NCBI GenBank assembly: GCA_963814985.1
Contig: CAWFFV010000018.1
Span: 213,940 to 277,939 of the forward strand
Origin: CAWFFV01 sp963814985
Lineage (GTDB): Bacteria > Chloroflexota > Ktedonobacteria > Ktedonobacterales > Ktedonobacteraceae
DNA: 64,000 bases
Direction of reading: 5' to 3'
Every line of letters begins with the position of its first letter. The first letter of the stretch is position 1. Made by a program: the position numbers and the translations under genes. Below are positions 35,475-43,448 of this stretch, one piece after another. The notes beneath the pieces were generated by a model. The model saw nothing but the letters and a program-made list of their open reading frames with translations, was not told where the DNA came from and searched no databases.

Positions 35475-36770
35475 ATGGATCAACAATACGTATCAGAAAC
35501 ATTTCTCGGAGAAGACCCAACCATTGAACAACAATGGCGGGCTTTGCGCCTCAATGTTCAGGCCTGCTATGAGCGTCTGGCCAGGGCAGAAGGCAAAGAA
35601 GAGATGTTGTGCAAAGGAGACATACTGGGAACGTACAATCAACTCACGATTCCTTCCGAGGAGTCCGTTCAGGACGACCAGCAACTCGATCGTATTTTGG
35701 ATTGGTATCGAAGTCAACGACCGTTGCACGGAGCAATCTGCTGGTATTTGCATCCAACACCGCCTGCAACCCTTGGAGCACGCCTGTTTGCTCGCGGAGT
35801 TGAACCGAACTGGAAACCGCACTGGATGTGGTGCGAACTTCGCCACCTTCAGAGCAATCGCCCTCACGCCTCGACCTTTAAGATTTAGATCACGGGAGAA
35901 GAAGAGCTTCCTCATTCCGAGAGCGAAGCAGCCCCGATTCGCGCCACTCTGGCCCGGATGCAGCCTCGTTGGGTCTGGTACCTGGGAGCGTTTCAGCGGG
36001 GTCGAGAAGTAGGACACTGTATGCTGAATGTGACTACAGGAGAGTGGGGCGTGGGTGGATTATTTGATATGTGGGTCAACCGTAAGGTGCGCAACCAGGG
36101 GATCGGGACGGCGCTGGCACAGGCCGCCTGTGAGTTTGCGCGTCAATGTGGCTGCCATCATGTGGTCCTCAATGCCACCGAGATGGGAAAGTCCGTCTAC
36201 CAGCGTGTTGGCTTTCAGTCGATGGGCTATGGCTTTACCTGGAATTTGAGCGAGCGTATCCTCGCAGCGCCCGCGCCTACCAGCGACGAGGTGACGTTTC
36301 TGGAGGCAATCGGATTGGGTAATATCAAAACCCTTGACGAGACGTTTGACCGTCTCGAAGACAGGATACTCGACGAGCCATCGCTCAATGGTTTGACGCC
36401 ACTTGATATCGCAGTTCGCTGTCAGCAACCCGCATCAGCAACCTGGTTAGTCGAGCATGGAGTGTCTCTGGATCTTCTCTCCGCCTGGGATATCGGGTGG
36501 AAAGAGCAGATTCCCGCTCTCCTTGTTGAACATCCGGAACTGGTGAATCTCCAACGAGGAGAATGGCACGCGACTCCGCTGCATATTGCGATCGAACGTG
36601 GCGATATCGAGTTGGTGAATCTTCTGCTCACAGTTCCCAATGATCTGGAAATCAAGGACGCTGCATTTGAGTTGACGGCAATGGGATGGGCGCACTATTT
36701 CCAGCGTACAGAGATCATCGCACTCCTTGAACACCATCGTTCTTTTCCCAAGCACTACAACACCACATAA
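35475..36770 (+). pseudogene. GNAT acetyltransferase-ankyrin fusion, in-frame stop
   Basis: One reading frame from ATG 35475 to 36770 is broken only by TAG at 35886-35888 (after ASTFKI; it resumes with ITGEEELPHSESEAAP). The second part has a GNAT acetyl-CoA site, RNQGIGTALAQAACEFARQCG, and VYQRVGFQSMGYG. Ankyrin-type repeats follow, such as LNGLTPLDIAVRCQQPASATWLVEHG and WHATPLHIAIERGDIELVNLLL. GAG to TAG is a single-base change. It could be decay, readthrough or a sequence error. The end overlaps an ecfT-like relic (from 36761). Confidence 0.75.
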
Positions 36771-36831
36771 TCTGCTTTCCTAAATGCTGTCTCAGTGAGA
36801 CCTTCAATCAGCGCCACAGGCATTGTTATCA
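36761..36831. pseudogene. ecfT fragment F1 (internally deleted)
   Basis: CACCACATAATC... to CTGTCTCA (36761-36794) matches ecfT bases 41412-41447, and GTGAGACCTTCAATCAGCGC onward (36795-36831) matches 41734-41772. It then joins AAGGGGCGGGTC exactly as fragment F2 does. Confidence 0.7.
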
Positions 36832-36849
36832 AGGGGCGGGTCAGACAGT

Positions 36850-37110
36850 TCAGGGCTGGTTGCTGGATAGCAGAAGAGCAATCGGACCCACATTCTCACG
36901 GCTATACTCCACACCAGACAGCCTGGAGAGAGCAGCTAACATCGCTTCGACGATTTCCACACGACCCACTCCGACAATATCGAGCAGTTGAGCCGCATCC
37001 AGGCTGATGGGCACCCCTGCTTCCGTGGCTTCCTCGGCAAGCATGTATAATGTGATATGATGCTTGTGCCGCGCCTCTTGAAACGTGAGTTGGGGAACAG
37101 GCTCGCTCAC
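36850..37110 (-). CDS. Small HTH-like protein, cassette copy 1
   Basis: 86 aa, GTG start sharing one base with the upstream gene's TAG (TAGTG). The helical sequence FQEARHKHHITLYMLAEEATEAGVPISLDAAQLL looks like a degenerate XRE-type HTH or a small regulator; PVPQLTFQEARHKH is near identical in copy 2 (39188-39448, about 95% by eye). The function is unknown. Translational coupling to the 74-aa gene and its duplication with a hicAB module suggest a role in an addiction or defence cassette. Confidence 0.55.
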   Translation of the reverse strand: MSEPVPQLTFQEARHKHHITLYMLAEEATEAGVPISLDAAQLLDIVGVGRVEIVEAMLAALSRLSGVEYSRENVGPIALLLSSNQP

Positions 37111-37334
37111 TATTTCACCACCTTGTTATATGTTTCGACCATCAGTTCTGTAGCCTGCTCCTCGCCCACAAGTCGCCCGAGTTGCTCCTGATACTGCCCC
37201 AGTTGATGATACTTATGAGCAATGATGGCATGTCTGGCAGCACTGGCAAAACCTGTGAATCCTTGCCTCATAGACTGACAGGTCAACTCGATGTCCTGTC
37301 GTAAGCGCGCAACTTCACTCTTATTCTCTTGCAT
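37110..37334 (-). CDS. Small helical protein, cassette copy 1
   Basis: 74 aa from ATG 37334, with AAAGGGG 8 bases upstream. Entirely alpha-helical and charged: NKSEVARLRQDIELTCQSMRQGF, then HQLGQYQEQLGRLVGEEQATELMVETYNKVVK. No family recognised. First gene of the leftward pair; divergent from HTH-GNAT across a region with AAGACTCA repeats. Near identical to 39448-39672. Confidence 0.55.
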   Translation of the reverse strand: MQENKSEVARLRQDIELTCQSMRQGFTGFASAARHAIIAHKYHQLGQYQEQLGRLVGEEQATELMVETYNKVVK

Positions 37335-37456
37335 AAAATAAACCCCTTTGAAATTTTTTTTGTACGTAAACAAAACGGCTGCTTCCCAGGTAGCATATCT
37401 GGTTTCCTCTTCGCGGAGAACGACATCAATCTCCTTGTATTGCCTGTACCATCACT

Positions 37457-37548
37457 AAGACTCAAGACTCACAGATCACATATCTATTATGCCCAACAAA
37501 AGCCATTTTGTCAATAAGACTCATACACTAAATAAGACTCACAGATCA
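37457..37548. promoter_or_regulatory. AAGACTCA direct repeats in the divergent promoter region
   Basis: AAGACTCA occurs at 37457, 37464, 37516 and 37534. At 37464-37478 and 37534-37548 it extends to the identical 15-mer AAGACTCACAGATCA, 70 bp apart. Likely operator sites for one of the cassette HTH proteins. Confidence 0.45.
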
Positions 37549-37625
37549 ATATACAAAATGAGCCAAAAGACTTACAATATCAATAGCCATAAGATCAAAA
37601 ATCAAAGATCACAAAGGAGAGAACG

Positions 37626-38490
37626 ATGGAAGAAAGGTATTATAAACTAGAAGAAGTCATGAAACTGCTAGGCATCTCTAAAGCGACACTCAACAGAAGA
37701 GCAGAAGACGGAACCATACCAAGCGAGCTGGAAGAGGGAAAGAAAAGAGGAAGAAGATATCCCAAAGAGGCAATAGACGCACACGTCAAACTCTTGAAAC
37801 GTAGAAATCAGACAAAACTAACGTTCGGCCCAACAACGAACAGTGAACTATGGGCAAGCTATCAAAACCACTTCAACCTATACGAACCCGAAGACATCGT
37901 AACATATGACAGGCTTTTAGAATGGCGGGAAGCAAACAAAGATATATTCATGTCTGCAAGAGAAAACGGCAAAAGAATAGGAGGTGTAACAATCATACCT
38001 TTAACAGAAGACGTAATTAAGTCGTTGATAGACGACAAGATCAAAGAACAAGATATAGAACCATGGTCAATAAACAAGTGGTCAGAGAAAGACCTGACAG
38101 CTTACATACCAAGCATATCAATACATCACACAGGAGATAGCCAGAAAGACAAAGAAAGAGGACTTTTTATAATTAGAAATGCTATAAGGTGGGCAATATC
38201 GCTAGACAAGCACTACGATATAAAGAAGTGGTACGCAATAGCCGCCACACCAGAAGGCAAAAAACTAGTCGAGCATCTAGGATTTAAAAAAGATAGAAGG
38301 CAAAAGAGATGCATACATACTAACAGACCTAAAAAATGCAACAAAGCCCATAAAATCATTTATTGATAAGCTAGAACAAGAGGAAGAACCCCTTGTACCA
38401 TCATCAAAGAAAAAGGAAATATTTACGCACCTATCATATGGTACTATATTCGTAGGCAAATCACGGAGGGACAATGCCACTGAAAATTAG
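37626..38490 (+). pseudogene. HTH-GNAT protein, cassette copy 1, frameshifted
   Basis: The N-terminus is an excisionase/MerR-type HTH (YYKLEEVMKLLGISKATLNRRAEDGTIPSE). A GNAT-like domain follows (IGGVTIIPL, then KWYAIAATPEGKKLVEHLGFKK). At an A6 run (38286-38291) the frame shifts; the proper continuation is IEGKRDAYILTDLKNATKPI to TAG 38490, overlapping hicA by 17 bases. Reconstructed length is about 287 aa. The gene is markedly AT-rich, unlike its neighbours. It is probably a DNA-binding regulator or acetyltransferase toxin; the target is unknown. The paralogue is 39974-40747. Confidence 0.65.
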
Positions 38491-38783
38491 ACAGCTAAAA
38501 GCGACTCTAGCTAAAGTGGGCTTTCGCTGGCGTCCTGGTAAAGGTAGTCACACCTTCTGGGCACATCCCAACTTACACGCTTCTGGAGATCTGGCCTCTA
38601 CTGCTTCCTCCAAACGAAGAAGTGGCAAGTCGGGTCGCTGAAGGAGAATTCCCCCGCGCTTTAGCCGGGGGAGTGTCAACAGGAGAAGAAATCACTATCT
38701 CAGGTAAAGATGGCAATGATGCCAAACCATACCAAATCAAAGACGTTCGAGATGCACTGAGAAAGTTAGGAGAGGATTTATGA
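38474..38783 (+). pseudogene. hicA: HicA toxin, cassette copy 1, interrupted
   Basis: GGAGGGACA precedes ATG 38474. KIRQLKATLAKVGFRWRPGKGSHTFWAHPN is the HicA dsRBD-like fold with the catalytic GSHTxW His. The frame is broken by a 103-bp insert (38577-38679) and resumes with GEEITISGKDGNDAKPYQIKDVRDAL. Removing the insert restores a continuous 68-residue HicA. HicA is an mRNA interferase; this copy should be inactive. Its TGA overlaps the hicB ATG. Confidence 0.85.
38577..38679 (+). mobile_element. IS200/IS605-type 3' remnant bounded by TTAC and TCAA
   Basis: The insert follows TTAC (38573-38576) and ends in TCAA (38676-38679), the left and right cleavage tetranucleotides of IS608-type elements. 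It carries a GC-rich subterminal hairpin CCCCCGCGCTTTAGCCGGGG. Its reading frame ASTASSKRRSGKSGR resembles a TnpB C-terminus. This is the part that in intact elements forms the guide-RNA scaffold. Confidence 0.65.
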
Positions 38784-39004
38784 CTTCCAACCTTAAACAC
38801 TACTCAATCATCATTCAGTGGAGTGACGAAGACCAAGTTTATATTGCTACTGTTCCCGAACTTCCAGGATGCAAGACACATGGTAAAACGTATAAAGAAG
38901 CTCTCAAGCAAGCTCAGTATGCTATTGAGGGTTGGATTGAGCTTGCAAAAGAATTAGGGCGACCTATTCCTCCACCAAGGAACTACACAAACACAGCGGC
39001 CTAA
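38780..39004 (+). CDS. hicB: HicB antitoxin, cassette copy 1
   Basis: 74 aa with the HicB partial RNase H-like fold: HYSIIIQWSDEDQVYIATVPELPGCKTHGKTYKEALKQAQYAIEGWIELAKELGRPIP. The start overlaps hicA in ATGA. It lacks the C-terminal DNA-binding domain of longer HicB proteins, so autoregulation would need another protein such as the HTH-GNAT. Intact although its toxin gene is interrupted. Confidence 0.88.
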   Translation: MTSNLKHYSIIIQWSDEDQVYIATVPELPGCKTHGKTYKEALKQAQYAIEGWIELAKELGRPIPPPRNYTNTAA

Positions 39005-39011
39005 ACTATTG

Positions 39012-39169
39012 TGCTCTGGTCAGTTGCTCTGCCTCCTCTATCAAAGTGGGGAAGAAGCGTAATGTGAGTAACGTCATCAGTGCAAGATCATCGACAGGCA
39101 ATCTGAGACGACGCAATAGCGACATCAACATCGTGAGACCTTCAATCAGCGCCACAGGGGTTGTTGTCA
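39012..39169. pseudogene. ecfT fragment F2
   Basis: About 158 bp closely matching bases 41614-41772 of the intact ecfT (GGTCAGTTGCTCTGCC, GTGGGGAAGAAGCG and so on) with scattered substitutions. It joins the cassette sequence AAGGGGCGGGTC at the same point as fragment F1. Confidence 0.8.
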
Positions 39170-39187
39170 AGGGGCGGGTCAGACAGT

Positions 39188-39448
39188 TCAGGGCTGGCTA
39201 CTGGATGGCAGAAGAGCAATCGGACCCACATTCTCACGGCTATACTCCACGCCAGACAGCCTGGAGAGCGCTGCTAACATCGCTTCGACGATTTCCACAC
39301 GACCTACTCCGACAATGTCGAGCAACTGGGCCGCATCCAGGCTGATAGGCACTCCCGCTTCGGTGGCTTCCTCGGCAAGCATGTATAATGTGATATTATG
39401 CTTGTGCCGCGCCTCTTGAAACGTGAGTTGGGGAACAGGCTCGCTCAC
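39188..39448 (-). CDS. Small HTH-like protein, cassette copy 2
   Basis: 86 aa, differing from copy 1 (36850-37110) by only a few residues (HKHN for HKHH, LPSSSQP for LLSSNQP). GTG start joined to the upstream stop in TAGTG. The much lower divergence here than between the two HTH-GNAT genes suggests recent duplication or gene conversion of this half of the cassette. Confidence 0.55.
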   Translation of the reverse strand: MSEPVPQLTFQEARHKHNITLYMLAEEATEAGVPISLDAAQLLDIVGVGRVEIVEAMLAALSRLSGVEYSRENVGPIALLPSSSQP

Positions 39449-39672
39449 TATTTCACCACCTTGTTATATGTTTCGACCATCAGTTCTGTAGCCTGCTCCT
39501 CGCCCACAAGTTGCCCGAGTCGCTCCTGATACTGCCCCAGTTGATGATACTTATGGGCAATGATGGCATGTCTGGCAGCACTGGCAAAACCTGTGAATCC
39601 TTGCTTCATAGATTGACAGGTCAACTCGATGTCCTGTCGTAAACGTGCAACTTCGCTCTTGTTCTCTTGCAT
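39448..39672 (-). CDS. Small helical protein, cassette copy 2
   Basis: 74 aa from ATG 39672. Nearly identical to 37110-37334 (SMKQGF for SMRQGF, QERLGQ for QEQLGR). Same coupling to the 86-aa gene and same divergence from an HTH-GNAT gene. Confidence 0.55.
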   Translation of the reverse strand: MQENKSEVARLRQDIELTCQSMKQGFTGFASAARHAIIAHKYHQLGQYQERLGQLVGEEQATELMVETYNKVVK

Positions 39673-39973
39673 AAAATAGACCTCTTTGAAATTTTTTTGT
39701 ATGTAAACAAAACGGCTGCTTCCCAAGGTAGCATATCTGCTTTCCTCTCCGTAGAGAATGGCATTGACCCTCCTCGTACGGCTTATCCCAATAACCACAA
39801 CGCACCAAACAAACTAAGAACACATACAATCTAAGAATCTAATAAAAATCTACCATAGAATATGTTATCTGTCAACCCTAAGACTCTAAACCACCTAAGA
39901 TGTGATATCATATGTAAGAACAACTAACGTTGTATTAAAACATGGTCTTATATCAAGAAGAAGCACTAACCAC

Positions 39974-40747
39974 ATGCCTAAAACAAGCAAAGCTCCACCA
40001 GGGCTATACACGGCGAAAGAAGCTATTCAACGTCTAAATATGCCTCAAGCTACCTTTCATCACTACGTCAAAACAGGAAAAATTAAAAAAGTCACACCCC
40101 CTGGACGAAGTGAAGGGTACTACGAGAAAGCATACATTGACACTATGGCAGAGGCTAACGAACTTTTTGTGTTGCAATACGCAACAGATTCCACCACATT
40201 TAGCATCGCCTCAGCCGAAGATATAGAAGGAATATACCAGGTGATGATAAGTTTTTGGGGGAGTCTTTACGTGCCATCTATCGAGACACGAAAAAGTTGG
40301 TATCAAGTAAATCCCGAAATTGACTATGTTGTAAAGAAGAATGCAATAGTAACAGGATATATTACACTACTACCACTGAAACCTGAAATTATGAAGTTAT
40401 TGATGAATGGAGATATAGGTACTAAAGATATCAGATCATTTGACATACTTCCCTTTACTCCTAACAACCCATTAGAATGTTGGGTAGGAATTGCCGTTAA
40501 GCCAGGTGTATATATGCCTGAAAAATACGCAATACGCCTCATCGCAGGAATACGCAAGGTGATGATAGAACTTATAAAGAAAGGTATCATCATCAAAAGA
40601 TTATGGGCAAAGAGTGAAACACCCGATGGTATAAAACTCTGCAAGGATTTAGGATTTGAAGAAATTGAACCAGAAACCAAAAGAATGCCAAGAAAATTCG
40701 TGTTGGACATGGAAATATCCAACCTACCTTTTTTAAAAAGCAAATAA
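39974..40747 (+). CDS. HTH-GNAT protein, cassette copy 2
   Basis: 257 aa from ATG 39974. N-terminal excisionase/MerR-type HTH: LYTAKEAIQRLNMPQATFHHYVKTGKIKKVTPPGRSEGYYEK. The C-terminal ~180 residues have a GNAT-like layout (VVKKNAIVTGYITLLPL, then KSETPDGIKLCKDLGFEEIEPE). The gene is AT-rich. It shares architecture but little identity with copy 1 (37626-38490). Probably a regulator or GNAT-type effector of the adjacent HicAB pair, 66 bp downstream. Confidence 0.6.
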   Translation: MPKTSKAPPGLYTAKEAIQRLNMPQATFHHYVKTGKIKKVTPPGRSEGYYEKAYIDTMAEANELFVLQYATDSTTFSIASAEDIEGIYQVMISFWGSLYVPSIETRKSWYQVNPEIDYVVKKNAIVTGYITLLPLKPEIMKLLMNGDIGTKDIRSFDILPFTPNNPLECWVGIAVKPGVYMPEKYAIRLIAGIRKVMIELIKKGIIIKRLWAKSETPDGIKLCKDLGFEEIEPETKRMPRKFVLDMEISNLPFLKSK

Positions 40748-40813
40748 AGGCAAAACTAAATAGTCAAACCGCATCATATGATATTATACTAGTAGGTGGG
40801 TCATGGAGGAATA

Positions 40814-41020
40814 ATGCCACCAAAGATCAGGCAACTGAAAGCGTCTTTAAAAAAGGTCGGTTTTTCTGTCCGGCCAGGAAAAGGAAGTCACACCGTTTGG
40901 TCTCATCCAGATATATCAGGCTTCACAGTCTCCATCTCAGGCAAAGACGGCAACGATGCAAAACCATACCAAATTGATGACGTTGAAGATGCATTGAAGC
41001 GACTAAGGAGAGGAAAATGA
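40814..41020 (+). CDS. hicA: HicA toxin, cassette copy 2
   Basis: 68 aa from ATG 40814 with GGAGGA upstream. KIRQLKASLKKVGFSVRPGKGSHTVWSHPDISGFTVSISGKDGNDAKPYQIDDVEDALKRL is complete, including the catalytic His in GSHTVW. HicA cleaves mRNA when released from HicB. The TGA overlaps the hicB start in ATGA. This is the intact toxin of the island. Confidence 0.9.
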   Translation: MPPKIRQLKASLKKVGFSVRPGKGSHTVWSHPDISGFTVSISGKDGNDAKPYQIDDVEDALKRLRRGK

Positions 41021-41226
41021 AACCACTACACTACTCCATAATCATACAATGGAGCGACAGAGATCAAGCATATCTTGCCAACGTTCCCGAACTTCCTGGA
41101 TGTCATACACACGGTGAAAACTATGAAGAAGCCCTAAAAAACGCACTTGAAGTTATTGAACTATGGCTTGAAACAGCAAAGGAAGAAGGATGGCCGATCC
41201 CGCAGCCACAAATAATAGCTGCATGA
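41017..41226 (+). CDS. hicB: HicB antitoxin, cassette copy 2
   Basis: 69 aa; HYSIIIQWSDRDQAYLANVPELPGCHTHGENYEEALKNALEVIELWLETAKEEGWPIPQP is the HicB fold. No C-terminal HTH is present. Neutralises the HicA encoded just upstream; translation is coupled by the ATGA overlap. Confidence 0.9.
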   Translation: MKPLHYSIIIQWSDRDQAYLANVPELPGCHTHGENYEEALKNALEVIELWLETAKEEGWPIPQPQIIAA

Positions 41227-41366
41227 CGAACAGCTAACAGTTAAGATACTAGACAATTGGAGTGGAAAAGCCTGTAAATCCGCTCCAATCCTAGAATTAG
41301 TTCATTCAGGTATGCTATGGCAAAGGATATTTACTCTGAGCCTCTCACGATATCCACACATATACA

Positions 41367-42389
41367 CTACAACATCAGCGCTCCCACCGTCACCAGCACA
41401 ACCATCCCCAGCACCACATAATCCACCTTCCCAAATACTGTCTCATGGAGCATCGTCTGGCGTCCCTCGACTTCGTAGCCGCGTGCCTCCAATGCCGTTG
41501 CCAGATCAGCCGCACGACGTAATACTCCTTGCATCAGAGGTACAAACAATGTTGCCAGACTTTGCAAACGTTCGCGTACCGTTCCACTTGCAAGATCAGC
41601 GCCACGCGCAGCCTGCGCTTTGGTCAGTTGCTCTGCCTCCTCTATCAAAGTGGGGAAGAAGCGTAATGCGAGTAACGTCATCAGTGCAAAATCATCGACA
41701 GGCAGTCTGAGGCGGCGCAATGGCAACAGCAACATAGTGAGACCTTCAATCAGCGCCACAGGGGTTGTTGTCATTGTCAGGAGCAACGAGCATGCATAGA
41801 GCACCAGGAGAACAACAAAGGCTGTCATCACTGTCCATACTCCACCATAGGTAATAATAAATGGACCTATCGGAAAGGGTTGGGATGGTGCAGTACCGCT
41901 TATAAGCCAGAGAGAGATCAACACGACCAACATTAGAAGCACCAGAAGAACCCTGCTCCGCTTGATCCAGCGTAAAGGGCGTAGCCGTGGCAGGAACGAC
42001 GAAAAGATACCTGCGATCAGTATTATACTGGCGACAAGTAGTACATCATGCACATAGCCATATGAGGTAAGCAGAGGACCAAGAGGGTACAGCACTTTGT
42101 TATCTACTTCGGTAGAGAACAGCGTTGGGATAGCCCCTAGAGCCATGAGCAAGATGAGTAACCACATGCGCCGCCACATCTCGCGAGGTGATACTCCCGA
42201 TAGTATGACGCCTACGCTCACGAGTGCGACAACGATGATATAGGGCGCAAAGTGCCACTTATGCTGGTTTGCGATAATCAGGCAGAGTATTATCCATGAC
42301 AGGGTCAGTAGCTTTGTTCTGGCTTGCAGGCGATGTAATATACTTTTCCCAGGATAATACATTCCCAGTGAGATATTTTTTAGTAGCAT
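41367..42389 (-). CDS. ecfT: ECF transporter T component
   Basis: 340 aa with 6-8 membrane helices. The conserved cytoplasmic coupling motif is AQAARGADL and its partner ALEARGYEVEGR (two Ala-Arg-Gly signatures). EcfT links vitamin-binding S components to the ATPases. Last gene of the operon; repeat A11 lies between it and ecfA2. Pieces of this gene are found twice in the neighbouring accessory island. Confidence 0.92.
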   Translation of the reverse strand: MLLKNISLGMYYPGKSILHRLQARTKLLTLSWIILCLIIANQHKWHFAPYIIVVALVSVGVILSGVSPREMWRRMWLLILLMALGAIPTLFSTEVDNKVLYPLGPLLTSYGYVHDVLLVASIILIAGIFSSFLPRLRPLRWIKRSRVLLVLLMLVVLISLWLISGTAPSQPFPIGPFIITYGGVWTVMTAFVVLLVLYACSLLLTMTTTPVALIEGLTMLLLPLRRLRLPVDDFALMTLLALRFFPTLIEEAEQLTKAQAARGADLASGTVRERLQSLATLFVPLMQGVLRRAADLATALEARGYEVEGRQTMLHETVFGKVDYVVLGMVVLVTVGALML

Positions 42390-42420
42390 ATGTTATTCCA
42401 GTTACAAGAAATGTTAGATG

Positions 42421-42572
42421 GTTTTTTCCTGATTCCTCAGCGCCTTCGGCACTTCGCAGGTTGTTATATCTGGATTTTGTCGCTTGTGGTGGAGGTTGCG
42501 CCGCAACCTCCACCACAAGCAACAAAATCCAGACAACATGAGAGTGAGTCACCGCCGGTGACGAGCAGTGTC
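42421..42572 (+). repeat. Type A repeat A11 inside the ecf operon
   Basis: GCGCC-TTC-GGCAC hairpin, central arms of 32 bases with one mismatch around TTGCGCCGCAA, and right hairpin CACCGCCGGTG. Terminal repeats are worn. It separates ecfA2 from ecfT and so would be transcribed within the operon. Confidence 0.8.
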
Positions 42573-42584
42573 AATCAACCACAT

Positions 42585-43448
42585 TTAAGGTGTTTGAGAG
42601 ACTTTACTCAATAGCAATCTATACGTCTCCTCCAATGTGAAAACTTCTCTGGGAATTGCCATTCCCTCTTTGCGTAACAGTGAGAGCAATTCGCTCAGTG
42701 GAGGGACTCCCAGGCCCCACTTGCGCAACTGGTCGCCTTCGGCAAAGATTGCACGTGGTGTGCCCTCCATTACCAGGCATCCATTGTGCAAGACAAAGAG
42801 CTGATCAGCCAGTGCAGCAACTTCAGCCATATCATGCGAGACAAGGATAACTGTTACCCCTCGCTCTTGTTGGGCACGTCGTAAATACGTGTAAAACTCA
42901 CCGCGTGCGTCGGCGTCGAGTCCAATTGTGGGTTCATCCAGGATCAGAATAGCAGGCAGCATCGCAAGTACACCAGCCAGTGCAACACGTCTCCTCTGTC
43001 CACCACTTAAATCAAAGGGAGAACGCCAGCCATACTCATGATGAGGTAATCCCACCATCTCTAAGGCTCCAAGCACACGAGCACGTATTTCATGCCGACC
43101 AATTTGCATACGCTGAGGTCCAAAGGCGACATCGGCAAAGACCGTCTGTCCAAACAACTGTGCTTCTGGGAACTGAAAAAGCATACCCACACGTTGTCTC
43201 AATGCTCGCAAATCTACACCTCTGGCCCCCACATCAATTCCATCAACAATAACGGTCCCCTGGGTCGGACGTAGCAACCCGTTGAAATGTTGTACCAGCG
43301 TTGTTTTGCCAGAGCCAGTCACGCCAATGATCGCGGTACAACTTCCCTCGGCAATCTCCAGGTTGATATCAATCAGCGCTGCTTTACACAAACGGTCTGA
43401 CTGATAGGAATGCGAGAGGTGATGGGTGACGATAATCGCGTTGTTCAT
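42585..43448 (-). CDS. ecfA2: ECF transporter ATP-binding protein A2
   Basis: 287 aa ABC ATPase. Walker A GVTGSGKTT, Q-loop MLFQFPEAQLFGQTV (typical of EcfA), signature LSGGQRRRVALAG, Walker B ILILDEPTIGLD and switch VSHDMAEV. It pairs with EcfA1 to energise vitamin uptake. Its ATG touches the ecfA1 stop at 43448, so translation is coupled. Confidence 0.93.
   Translation of the reverse strand: MNNAIIVTHHLSHSYQSDRLCKAALIDINLEIAEGSCTAIIGVTGSGKTTLVQHFNGLLRPTQGTVIVDGIDVGARGVDLRALRQRVGMLFQFPEAQLFGQTVFADVAFGPQRMQIGRHEIRARVLGALEMVGLPHHEYGWRSPFDLSGGQRRRVALAGVLAMLPAILILDEPTIGLDADARGEFYTYLRRAQQERGVTVILVSHDMAEVAALADQLFVLHNGCLVMEGTPRAIFAEGDQLRKWGLGVPPLSELLSLLRKEGMAIPREVFTLEETYRLLLSKVSQTP

Noticed and set aside
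35493..36017. 174-codon antisense ORF
   Set aside because: Entirely antisense to the GNAT-ankyrin gene, whose frame has clear domain content.
38280..38300. Programmed -1 frameshift at the A6 run of HTH-GNAT copy 1
   Set aside because: The required shift is +1 (or -2), and the heptamer is not in the right phase for standard -1 slippage.
42259..42614. ORFs reading VEVAAQPPPQATK / LRSAEGAEE-like peptides (also at 45098, 51026, 51058, 52186, 59041)
   Set aside because: They are translations of type A repeats. The same peptides recur because the palindromes recur, not because a protein is conserved.
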